Source: Enoplolaimus lenunculus
Taxonomy: Eukaryota; Nematoda; Enoplea; Enoplida; Thoracostomopsidae
DNA: 64,000 nt
Assembly: GCA_030248215.1 (NCBI GenBank)
Contig: JASANG010003160.1
Location: 62,001 to 126,000, forward strand
Direction of reading: 5' to 3'
Part shown: positions 54,978 through 64,000 of the stretch, in pieces
How positions within the stretch are numbered: position 1 is the stretch's first letter
How the letters are laid out: each line of letters opens with the position of its first letter
Position numbers and translations under genes: made by a program
The notes under the pieces: model-generated
Told to the model about the DNA's origin: nothing
What the model saw: the letters and a program-made list of their open reading frames with translations, nothing else
Database searches by the model: none

Positions 54978-56001
54978 TAAGTTAACCTTATTGATGGGTA
55001 CTAAAACGGCATGGAATACGTGTAACACCGAGCGTTTGCTCATACACAACGCACTATTAAAATTTAAGTATCAGTGTTCCTCAATAGTGCAGACCCGTTT
55101 TCTTAGTGATAACGAAATTTTTAGGCAGAGTGCTAATGGTTTTAGCCGAGAAAACACGACGTGTACTGACAGCAAAGGGATAGAAATATACAGTAAAACG
55201 TACCTATAAATGACTCAGCATAAATATTATTCTATACATCGAAGAGAATCGTCAAAGCGTTATCTCACAAATTCTACTAAAACCATCGTGTAGTTAAAAA
55301 TTCCGAATGTTGAGATGAAACAAAAGTATTAAGCACCAGAACATTCCTGAACAAATGATTAAAATGCCCCTATTAAAATAAATGATATACCAACAATATG
55401 CTCAAATGGCACAATCAGAATATTTAATATGCTAACTAGAGAGTTTCCTACTAATCTAGCATAGCTGATATGCTATTTAGTTAGTCTTAGTAGCTACCTA
55501 TTCATTTATCGATTTTAGAGGTCTAATTTCTTCAGAATCCTCGCTCCAAAGATCATCTAATGATAAGCTTTCAAAGAAAGAAATTATCAAAATACGTTTA
55601 GCGGTTCCTGAAACTTATAAAAAACAGTTCAGTGGTTTCTGAGATTCTTGTCGGACAAACCGACAGACGGACATTCACTTTTCAACCCCAGAGTACAAAA
55701 TATAAAACGCTTCGCGAAAGTGTTAGTTTCACTCGAAGTTTCAAACAATCTAACTTCTTCTCAATACTAGATGCGTATATATTGAACTGTCCATTAATAT
55801 ATATTGTGTACAGTTTACATACAGCGCAGTAAGTATAATTATATTGCATACATTTTACAGTGAAGAAAGTACACTTGGCCATATCACCAGAATTTAAAAT
55901 GTATATATGTAACATTTTTTCCGTATGAAAGCATGTCTATGGCGGAAGTCACATACTACAATAACAATGTCCACTTAATTAAGGATTACGATGTAATCAT
56001 T
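53826..56001. other. CRBN-NUDT18 intergenic region, no gene seen
   Basis: AT-rich. It contains a long TA repeat (54909-54975) and, at 55420-55700, a repeat ending ACAAACCGACAGACGGACAT and CAACCCCAGAGTACAAAATA. Small frames at 54030 and 54991 have no recognisable domain. Confidence 0.45.
54909..54975. repeat. (TA)n microsatellite
   Basis: An almost pure TA run of about 67 bp, which can extrude as a cruciform. Confidence 0.97.
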
Positions 56002-56126
56002 TCAATGAAGTAAAAGTTGAGCAGCAGCATTTCGACCCGCTTCCAATATGTCCTCGCTTTTTGGTGGTATTGTCGACCATTGATAATCTTGAATATTGTT
56101 CAACGACAATTTTAAGTCGTCCATTT
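56002..56126 (-). CDS. NUDT18: NUDT18 exon 7 (last)
   Basis: It encodes about 40 codons including [18 protein letters not shown] and ending QLLLH-stop. The acceptor is GATTCAG. The match to the human tail is weak, but phase and length fit. Confidence 0.75.
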
Positions 56127-59101
56127 CTGAATCAATAAAACAAAACGAATGGAAAATATTAATTTTTGAAATAAAACTGTAGGTAGATCGTTCAAAGTAT
56201 TAACTGCCATAATAACAGAGGCACTTATATCAGTGTTAGTGACATTGTCTTGATGCAAGCCGTGAAAAACTTTTGCGTCCAACCGTAAACTGAGTAGGAG
56301 TTGTATATTTAATCGCCTTTACCTATTTTGTATCAGAACTTCCAACATTACTAAGTCCTTATTTCGCCTTGGCACTCGCTAATCTGTTGCCAAAAAATTA
56401 AACAATAACAACAAGTTGCAATATAGATTATTTCACATTTTAGATTGTGGGTGTAAAACACATATAAACATAAAACTATTTTAAATTAACAAACCTATAT
56501 ATAACGTGAAACCTATTCCGTCGTGGTTTTCACCAGGACATGTTCTCAACTGCACAACTTTTAAACAAGTGGAATAAAGAGAAGTCGATGAATCGCCGAA
56601 CAATCTCTAAAACGCACACACATTGACAATGACAAAACTTTTTATACAGCACATAACCTTGTTTTAGTTCTGGATAATTAATAAAAATATAAAAATCCAA
56701 TAGATCTCACTAGTTTGAAACAACATGGTTAAAGAATATATTACTAGTATAATCAATATGAATTTGCAGCTATTGTTGTTGTCATAAGTTACCCTTAAAA
56801 ACTGCAGGACAGCCACCGTCATGCCCATGTCGCGGGTGGTGTTTGAAGACGGCGAAAAATGAAGCGTTGGAAGTTCATTTGACATTGTCACAATACAGCT
56901 AAAATTTGATACGTCGACTATTTAATGCAACGAATACAACGATACGACATCCAGTAACATTGAAAACCCTTCCAAAAACAAAATTGTCAGTTGCTTTCAC
57001 TAACAACAGATCAATCGCTCACATAACTAAAATGTTTGAGTAAAATTTTTATTGTAACTAAAATTACCAACCTTTCATCCGCTAACCGTACAAACCAAAA
57101 CACCGCAGTTAAACACTTTTGACGATCTTCAATCGGAATAACTGGCTTTATCTTTGGAGGTCGAAATGCACTTGCAGTAAACGCTCTGAGTGCTACGCTG
57201 ACCAACGTAACGACGTCAGAAGCCCTGAAAATTGAGCGAACAGAACACTCGCGATAAGCATTTTGCCTACTTTGCAGACCTATTGCCCGTGTTTCAACTT
57301 TATCGCATCAGGATAAGCGGTTACGAAAAATCGTAATTTATTTTATAAAATTTAGGAACCATATTTAAAAATTTTTACATTAAAAATAAACTATGTTACA
57401 AAGACCTGTGTGGTTCAAAGGCAATACCAAGTTGCAAACACAAAACACATGCTGCGCTACAACTGTTGTGTACCGATAGAATTTGGAACATAATGTAATA
57501 TTATAACAGTCTTCAATTGCTTTTAACATTTCGAAATTAGCGACCAAAAGATCTGACAGCAACGATAGTAAGGAATATAACATTTAAACGCAAAAGTATG
57601 GAGTGATACAGAAACATTTAACTGCAGAACATTAAAAGTTAAAATAAATACACAAAAACCTTCACGAAAGAAACGTCAAACAAGAGGATCTGAGTACCTC
57701 GTATACCTGAGATCAATTTTGCTTTCAAGAACGCTAGAAACGGGAAACCAATTTGCTTGCAGAGATTCCTCATCTGCATTGCTGGTAGTCTTCAGTATTC
57801 CACCTGAAAAATGAAACTAAGAATTGGAAATGTAAGTTTTTTCTAAAAGCACATAGCTATCTCATAACTACTGTAAGAAGTAAAGTACGCAATATACCAA
57901 ATTTCACTCTTGTACCTTTGACAAATACGTACATATTATTGAAGGTTTGCCAATAAAATTCAAAAGCCATCCGATAATAGGCTCGGCGCACGATACAAGT
58001 AAATAAGTATATATTACTAAATATTTCAGTATTTAAATCGCACAAAATAAACACGCCGCATTAAGTTGGAACCAGAAGTAGAAATTTCACAAGTGTCTAA
58101 AATAAGCATAACTTATAGCGAAGCAAACTAATATTTTGCGTGACTCAGCGTGTAGAAAACAAAATAATGATTACATTAACTGACTAATAAATTTTACAAA
58201 ACAGATACAACCGCTTGCTAAAAGTATAAGGTAATTTGTATGATTATGTGTAAGATACAATACGTAACAACAGCAATCAACAAGCGCAAACTTTCAAAAC
58301 TATTTAGTTTCGTTTAGCTTGCAATCTGAACATATGCTACGCCTGACCAATTAGTTATCGGAATTCAATGCTGAACACTCACTAGTCCTACACTACCACA
58401 CTGACTACTCGTACGCCACCACACTGACTACACCTACACCAGCAAGTTTCTCTAACCCGTTTGTTGCATGAGAAAACAAAATCGATACCAATGACTAGGG
58501 CCAGCCTCAGCAGTCAGAAGTGTGAGTAATTCGCCATGCAATCCACTTTCTTCAAGTAACTCTCGTTTGACACCTTCCTAAACATAATTTTCACATAATA
58601 AATTTGACTAAGAATAAAGTTCCCGTTTCAAAACTGAGCTACAGTTTTTCGTTTCCAAAACATGACAAGTTACTTTCCTTATCTACGATAATGATATTCC
58701 TAGATGACTTACGTACGTTATGTACGTAGCAAAATAAGTTAAGAGTTTATGGTTTGAGTAAATAAAAACAAACACAATTATTAGTATTTGCAACAAAAGA
58801 TAATTATTTCATTACATAACAAAACTGCATAAACTACACACGAATGACTAACCTCTAAAGACTCATTCCTTTCCAGGCGACCTGCAGGCAGATACCATTT
58901 ACCTCTACATGCCGGTTTCGCTTCTTGAATCAGAAGCACTTCAATGGAATCATCTTCGGTCTGGCTGAAACGTAGCATCACAGCTGCAACAATGTATGAA
59001 ACATTTTCTTTCAGTCGAACCACACAAGAGTCTCCAGCATTGCATTCTAAGTTTGGCCAACAAAGAGAAGTTCCAACACATTTATCATCCGAATCGTCCA
59101 T
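56002..59101 (-). CDS. NUDT18: Nudix hydrolase of the NUDT18 type
   Basis: The exons are 59101-58853, 58577-58457, 57803-57707, 57224-57072, 56898-56793, 56606-56495 and 56126-56002. Phases agree and give 320 aa (human NUDT18 is 323). In human, NUDT18 (MTH3) hydrolyses oxidised nucleoside diphosphates such as 8-oxo-dGDP, cleaning the nucleotide pool. Seen directly: [33 protein letters not shown], and a complete Nudix box from G74 to L96 with RE at 88-89 and EE at 92-93. [21 protein letters not shown] follows at about 123-143 and the C-terminal domain ends at the stop. The Nudix box is split between residues 83 and 84 by a phase-0 intron. The first exon may extend upstream to a TTTTTTAG at 59173, but no in-frame ATG lies there, so ATG 59101 is chosen. 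Catalytic residues are intact, so an active enzyme is expected. Confidence 0.95.
56495..56606 (-). CDS. NUDT18: NUDT18 exon 6
   Basis: It encodes [21 protein letters not shown], aligned with the human [21 protein letters not shown] segment. The acceptor is GTTTTAG and the donor is ATATAG|GTTTGT. Confidence 0.88.
56793..56898 (-). CDS. NUDT18: NUDT18 exon 5
   Basis: It encodes ELPTLHF and [13 protein letters not shown], aligned with human HLPVTAC and GGMKMAVLRLLQ. The acceptor is ATTTTAG and the donor is TTAAGG|GTAACT. Confidence 0.88.
57072..57224 (-). CDS. NUDT18: NUDT18 exon 4
   Basis: It encodes [15 protein letters not shown] through ADER, matching the human helix plus the start of the C-terminal domain. 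The acceptor is TTTTCAG and the donor is GAAAG|GTTGGT. Confidence 0.88.
57707..57803 (-). CDS. NUDT18: NUDT18 exon 3
   Basis: It encodes [20 protein letters not shown], equal to the human GILKTSKEADAESLQAAWYP segment. The acceptor is TTTTCAG and the donor is CTCAG|GTATAC. Confidence 0.93.
58457..58577 (-). CDS. NUDT18: NUDT18 exon 2 (second half of Nudix box)
   Basis: It begins [20 protein letters not shown] with the metal-binding REx2EE residues, then [16 protein letters not shown]. The acceptor is TGTTTAG and the donor is ACGG|GTTAGA. It has no ATG in frame. Confidence 0.95.
58853..59101 (-). CDS. NUDT18: NUDT18 exon 1
   Basis: It encodes residues 1-83, from an acidic start to the first half of the Nudix box ([10 protein letters not shown]). 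The donor is TTAGAG|GTTAGT. Confidence 0.9.
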
Positions 59102-59171
59102 GATATTATCGACGGCGTCCTTTCTTACAAATCGCGAATTGATAAAAACAGTACGGTCATTGAAAAAAAAC

Positions 59172-59716
59172 TAAAAAAGAAAAACTGACACCATGGTTTT
59201 TAAGCCTCACTAAACCACCATACAGCCAAGAACTTCTGTTGCCAACCTGAGCCATGTGGTTATAAAGTGTACGAACACAACGTTCCTTAGAAAATTGTGG
59301 TCTTATTACCAAATAGTTACTTGGTTAAAATAGAGTAATTAAAAATACTAGCTAAATGTTTACGCTACATATTGCAATTCAAACTGGCTAGAACACTTTT
59401 TACAAAAAGAAACAAGTTCCAACATAGAATTCTTGGAGGCCAGCAAATTTCATATTACTCAAACGAAAAGGTAAAATTTTCCTAAATGGCGACGTTTTCC
59501 TGATGCATTAAAATATGAAATCCGAACATCGTTTACAGGTGGAGGCTAGGCTCCAGAACAAAAAACAAGTTGTGGAATAAATTAACCGAAACTAAAAACA
59601 CGGAAATACCCGAAAAAGGTTACACCAAACCGAATTGCAATAAGGACTCTCCATACCGAAGAACGTTAAAAATTACAGATGTTTTATTGAGGTTACAAAA
59701 ACATGACATCATAAGG
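59172..59716. other. Upstream of NUDT18, no gene seen
   Basis: This should contain the NUDT18 promoter or a 5' exon. No motif could be assigned. Confidence 0.4.
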
Positions 59717-59900
59717 TATGTGAGTATACGCGGCTTGTGTATGTGCAGAGTGTGTATGTTAAGACATATACATACTCGTGCACATATACCACCAGATGAA
59801 ATTAGGATATCGGCCGCGTAGTGTAGTGGTAGCATGCTTGGCTCGAGCGCAAGAGGGCCGAGGTTCGATTCCCGGCGTGGTCATTAACTATGGGCAAAAC
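59717..59900 (+). repeat. tRNA-like repeat unit, copy 2
   Basis: The core is at 59812-59882 (GGCCGCGTAGTGTAGTGGTA to GGCGTGGTC). The upstream arm TGTATGTGCAGAGTGTGTAT is shared with the other two copies. The right part beyond the core differs from them. Confidence 0.6.
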
Positions 59901-60029
59901 TTCAAACATGGGTCGTGCAGACCCTTTAGTACCAACATGGAGGTCTCACCGAGACGGGCGCTGTAAATTGCAGGCCCATGGATTCGGATAGTTTGGATTC
60001 GGGGTCCGGGGCGACCACCTATAACGAAG

Positions 60030-60300
60030 GGGGAATGTGAGTATATGCGGTGTAGCTTGTGTATGTGCAGAGTGTGGGATGTTAAGACACATACATACTC
60101 GTGCACATATAGCACCAGAGGAAATTATGATATCGGCCGCGTGGTGTAATGGGTAGCGCGCTTGACTCGCGAGCGAGACGTCCGAGGTTCGATTCCCGGC
60201 GTGGCCATATGTTTCGGAGACATTAAGGAGATAAACCAAATATATTTGCAGTACTTTGGAGGAAGGGGTCGTCCCGACCGTGCAGTTCATGACATCATAA
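60030..60300 (+). repeat. tRNA-like repeat unit, copy 3
   Basis: The core is at 60135-60206 with acceptor stem GGCCGCG/CGTGGCC and GGTTCGATTCC. Upstream and downstream arms match 11975-12215 almost throughout. Confidence 0.65.
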
Positions 60301-60332
60301 GGCACTGCCGTAGAGTATTACTACCGTAAATC

Positions 60333-60393
60333 TGGCTCGTGTAAAGATCATTGGCTCAACGTTTTTCTGTGGGTCTAAAATAGAGTAAGCTTA
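60333..60393 (-). mobile_element. End of a telomere-hexamer MITE cut by an insertion
   Basis: GGCTCGTGTAAAGATCATTG, then GTTTTTCTGTGGGTCT and TAGAGTAAGCTTA, the normal left end, breaks off where the Harbinger-like element begins. The remainder is not found on the other side. Confidence 0.65.
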
Positions 60394-61464
60394 TGCGGGA
60401 TTCCGGGGCACACGGAACCCGGTTTGTCCCATGTTGATTCGACATCAACGTTAAAATTCGGGCTCTTATATCGAGTCAAAAGACAAAACTCGCACGCCAT
60501 ATGACATTAGCTTACAAACCACCGTTCTCAAATGTATGTTACGTGTGTACTATGGGACATTTTATGCGAATATCATATGATATTCCAAAATTTCAAAGAA
60601 TAATGAATGAAAAGTTGGACGGCAGCGGCAATAATGTGCTTTAAATACGAAATACAAGCCTGCAAATCGTTTCCGACACAAAATAGTTTAGAACCAAAGC
60701 TTCAAGTACCATATCATATTCAACAGGACAATTTGGATATGTTACCTCTATGTAGACATTTGGAAATATATCATACGATATTCGCAGACAATACCTCGAG
60801 TATCATATCATATTGAAGAACAAAAGATGACCCACATGTATTTTAATAGCAGACAAATACGAGTTTTTGAATACGACACAAGGTCTATAAGCAGACAAAA
60901 TGTTACCCAATAGTCTAATAGCGACAAAACGTGTCCCAAGATACATATCATATTCGAAAAATTGTCCGTCATTCATGACATGTTTGAAAATCTCTGCATG
61001 GTTGTGGTAAAACTAGCATGTCCTGTAGAATATCACATGTGATAGTAACATTTAAAGTTTGAATTATTTGTACTTAGTATTAAGAAATATATTTTGGCAG
61101 AACTTGCACCAGAAACAGAAAAATGGAAGCTAATTTAGTATTCAAAATCACATACATCTAAACTATCTGGTTTTTTGTTATTATTCGTACGCAGAAATTT
61201 ACATTGTCCTGCATAATATCACGTGATTTTAAGTAGAATTTCGGAATATCATATGATATTCCCATAAATGTCCTGCGGTATCATGTGACATATGGCTGTT
61301 TGTATGCGATGATTTCTGGAGATGCGGAATTTGCAAGCCAATATCATGTGACATTCACATTTTGTCTACAAACTGCTATTCATATCACAAAATTTCATGT
61401 TTACGTCTTATAAAACATGGGTCAAAACGTGTTCCGGGTTGCCCCATAACGTGACAACCTCGCA
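60394..61464. mobile_element. Harbinger-like MITE, CATATGATA family
   Basis: It starts TGCGGGATTCCGGGGCACAC and ends GGTTGCCCCATAACGTGACA then ACCTCGCA. TTA precedes it and TCA follows. It is 1.07 kb, with over ten CATATGATAT-like palindromes and no transposase frame. Confidence 0.65.
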
Positions 61465-61479
61465 TCATTATCATATATT

Positions 61480-61660
61480 TCAGGAATTATCTGCGATATT
61501 TTCAAATGTCTGCGTACTTGAAGTATTAACATAGCCGAATCGTCCTGCTGATAGTTACTTAAAATCTCAGAGATTAAGGTATGCAAACTTTCAATAGCCA
61601 GATTGACATTCTGGTAACCATCGGTGAAAAATCTGTCTTAAACTAAAGGTTGATCTGCCG
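61480..61660 (-). CDS. Orphan coding exon, family unknown
   Basis: On the minus strand about 56 codons stay open with helical, protein-like content: GYQNVNLAIESLHTLISEIL, NYQQDDSAMLILQVRRHLK, IIPEIYDN. No ATG is in frame, so it would be an internal exon. A possible acceptor is TTTAAGACAG. The first GT downstream of its likely end lies inside the neighbouring transposon end (GCGAG|GTTGTC). I do not recognise the protein. Confidence 0.4.
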
Positions 61661-61908
61661 GAGAAGGCGGTATACCTAATTACCTCTGGCTAAACCGTAA
61701 TATGCAGATGCACAGCTCATTTATGAACACCGGTTTTCTACATTCCGGTGGGTATTCAGCCAATTTTAATTGCTAGCTGCTCGTATTGTAATGATAAATT
61801 ACGGATAAGTTTATTGGATGCAGGAGCCAAAAATACTGGTGCACAAACATAAGTTTAGATAGGCTACAGCTACCCGAACACGTTAAATTTTGCTGTACAG
61901 TGAGTGAA

Positions 61909-62234
61909 AGGGTACAACCGGATATCTGCTTCCGGCTCCGGCAGAAAATCGACCTCCGGCTCCGGTAGATTGCAGTTTACAAAATTAATTGATTTCGTGC
62001 GTTTTGTTTTAAATTTTGGTACAATTATAAGGAACAAATTGGCAAGACTGTGTAAAAAAATAAGCGTAAAACCACAAAATTTAACACCTTTTACAAAGAT
62101 TTGCTAAAATTTAGCCAATTAAATATCAATTTAAATACTTACGTAGTTTCACCTCACTTCTGGCTTCAACTCCGTATCCCGCAAGATTTGTTTACATCCG
62201 GCTCTGGTATTTTTCACTATCCGGTTGCACCCTG
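61909..62234 (-). mobile_element. hAT-like MITE, CCGGAGCC family
   Basis: It starts AGGGTACAACCGGATATCTG and ends CCGGTTGCACCCTG. It has CCGGCTCCGG blocks near both ends. Confidence 0.7.
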
Positions 62235-62399
62235 GTGTTCTACTATTCTCACTCACTGACAATTTTGATGCAAACAGAATTAATGCAACATTTAATTATG
62301 GGAAGCAGCGAAATCGTAAAAATTTTGCAATGAAAAAAGTTTCGCGCTGCTTATAGATTGTGAATTCTAAAAAGAACAGTCCATGAAACAGATACGCGT

Positions 62400-62728
62400 C
62401 CGGGTGTAACCGGAGGTGAAAAATACTGGAGTCGGAGTTCAACGAAACTTGCAGGAACCGAAGGTGAGGCGAAATTAGGTAGGTAGCAGCAATGATTATT
62501 AAATTAGTTAATTTTAGGCAATATCTGCAATATGTAGGAAGTTGTTAGGCTTTACAATAATTTTCTGCAAAATTTCGGAAATTCTTTCCTGAAAATAGTG
62601 ACAAAGGTAAAATGAAACGCACTAAAAAGATTAAATTTTGCAAAATGTGCAAAATTTTACTATCGAAATTGCCGGAACCTCCGGCGAAAATTCTACCGGA
62701 GCCGGAGGCAGACCTCCGATCGCACCTT
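62400..62728 (+). mobile_element. hAT-like MITE, CCGGAGCC family
   Basis: It starts CGGGTGTAACCGGAGGTGAA and ends GACCTCCGATCGCACCTT. Both tips are mutated from CAGGGTGCAACC. The core is the same as at 4615. Confidence 0.65.
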
Positions 62729-63108
62729 AATACGCATGTAGTTCTTAGATTCATTAACCCCTAGACAGTATAAATGCGAGCACTTCCGTACCGGAAATAC
62801 TGATAAATATACAACGAAGCACATCGAATAAAATATCACAATACTTTAAATTGTTGGAAAAACGTTTAGTTGAATGTGATGTCCACACTACTTAACAGTT
62901 TGCGTAACGGCAGAATAGAGCAATATAGTTGCAAAACAACGATCGTTTAGGCCGATGTTAGAAAGGTGCCATCATGAGGCAGCCAGCGTTGCTATAGCGC
63001 GACCGTATATAAACTTACAGGAGTAATATATAATGGATTTTTAACGGAAACGGATATAGTATCTGAATCTGGGTAACATTAGAAATACGTGTTTGGCTCG
63101 CACAAGAC

Positions 63109-63297
63109 GGCCAATGTTAGTTTAACGGGCGAAACAGTAGATTAAGCGTATTCCTAAGCCTAAACCTAAACCTAAGCGTTGTAAAAATGTGTTCCTAAGC
63201 CTAAACCTAAGCCTAAGCAAAAAATTGTAATCTAGAATCTAAATCCACTCTTTTATAGACCCACCAGAAACCTTTACGCCCCTTAAATGACCATCTG
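63109..63297 (+). mobile_element. Telomere-hexamer MITE, subtype C
   Basis: It starts GGCCAATGTTAGTTTAACGG and ends GCCCCTTAAATGACCATC. It has GTTGTAAAAATGTGTTCC spacers, as in the copy at 43631. No target duplication is clear. Confidence 0.8.
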
Positions 63298-63450
63298 TAA
63301 AAATAGTTTTAAGACATTCAAGACCACAACTTTTGCTAGATATCCCTTTTGCGGTATATGAAATCAAAAGTAGATATATCCAGCTGTTCCTAGAACACCT
63401 GGTACATACCACCAGTAATTAGTCGACGGTTAACCCTTAATCTTCAGATT

Positions 63451-63492
63451 TCCGCTTGACTTGGAACTACATCTGCTTCAACACGCCTGTCA
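63451..63492 (-). CDS. Possible last exon of a gene beyond the window
   Basis: After TTTGACAG a short frame reads RVEADVVPSQAEI and stops. It is too short to assign and could be chance. The rest of 63298-64000 shows no gene. Confidence 0.15.
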
Positions 63493-64000
63493 AATTTGAG
63501 TAACTTCAAAATGACAGCGCAGTTCCATTCTGCATAACGCAACACAGCACTGAACTATTGCACATTAAGTAAGTACACAGCAATACATGTAAATAGGATA
63601 AAATACTGTTCATAGATAGGTAACAGAGATTATGATGATAACTGCAGGAAAGCACACTGCATATAAATTTATAAATAGTACCCCACAATGGCGTTGTAAC
63701 AGTTTTCCGCTAGTAAACCAAAGGTCAAATTTTCGCGTATTAAACTATGTTTTCTGAAACCAGTACAATATCAATAAATCATTTAGCTAACTATAAAACA
63801 TACGTTTTAAAACAGCCTAACTTTTGGTCTGCAACAAATAACAAATCAGAAAACATTGTGATTAGTGTTTGTTCATCATAAATATTGAAACAGGAAGTAC
63901 GATCAAACGATACCAGTTACATACAAACAGCAACACGTGCACAAACAGAATCACGATTGAAAACAAATAATGCACAGTAAACGAACCTTAACACCAAACT

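Overview
This window reads as nuclear DNA of an animal, most likely a nematode. Three intron-containing genes with GT..AG introns and TTTTAG/TTTCAG acceptors are embedded in AT-rich DNA packed with small non-autonomous DNA transposons. Many of those transposons carry runs of TTAGGC/GCCTAA, the hexamer of nematode telomeres. One gene is a nematode-style anion-selective Cys-loop receptor. I cannot name the species. No bacterial, viral or organellar genes were seen.

All three recognisable genes are on the minus strand and appear intact. Exon models were built by hand; phases join, and total lengths are divisible by three. (1) A Cys-loop ligand-gated chloride channel (22780-30300, 5 exons, 751 aa) has an unusually long N-terminal extension. 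(2) Cereblon, the CRL4 substrate receptor (45781-52890, 9 exons, 583 aa), keeps its Lon-type domain and thalidomide-binding (CULT) domain. (3) A NUDT18-type Nudix hydrolase (56002-59101, 7 exons, 320 aa) has a perfect Nudix box. CRBN and NUDT18 are head-to-tail, 3.1 kb apart. Weaker coding evidence lies at 30418-30681, 40910-41240, 61480-61660 and 63451-63492.

The rest is repeats. 1-22 kb is a mosaic of transposon copies with no convincing gene. 22.8-30.3 kb is the receptor, with transposons in every intron and an A-tract-phased minisatellite in the first. 30.3-45.8 kb is more mosaic, including a decayed hAT transposase end. 45.8-59.1 kb holds CRBN and NUDT18. 59.2-64 kb holds tRNA-like repeat units, a Harbinger-like element and one orphan exon.

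The most striking system is a superfamily of short elements (about 150-430 bp, over 20 copies). They have GGCC(A/C)ATGT ends, create 8-bp target duplications (two exact, many 7/8), and carry telomere-type TTAGGC arrays inside. At least three subtypes exist in which both ends have changed together. A second unusual family has piggyBac-like TTAA...CCCTTT ends around a tRNA-like unit with Pol III A and B boxes. Other families are hAT-like (CAGGGT ends), two Tc1/mariner-like sets (TA|CACTG ends), one further TA-flanked set (GTGACCC ends), a Harbinger-like set (TTA targets, CATATGATA palindromes) and several foldback elements.
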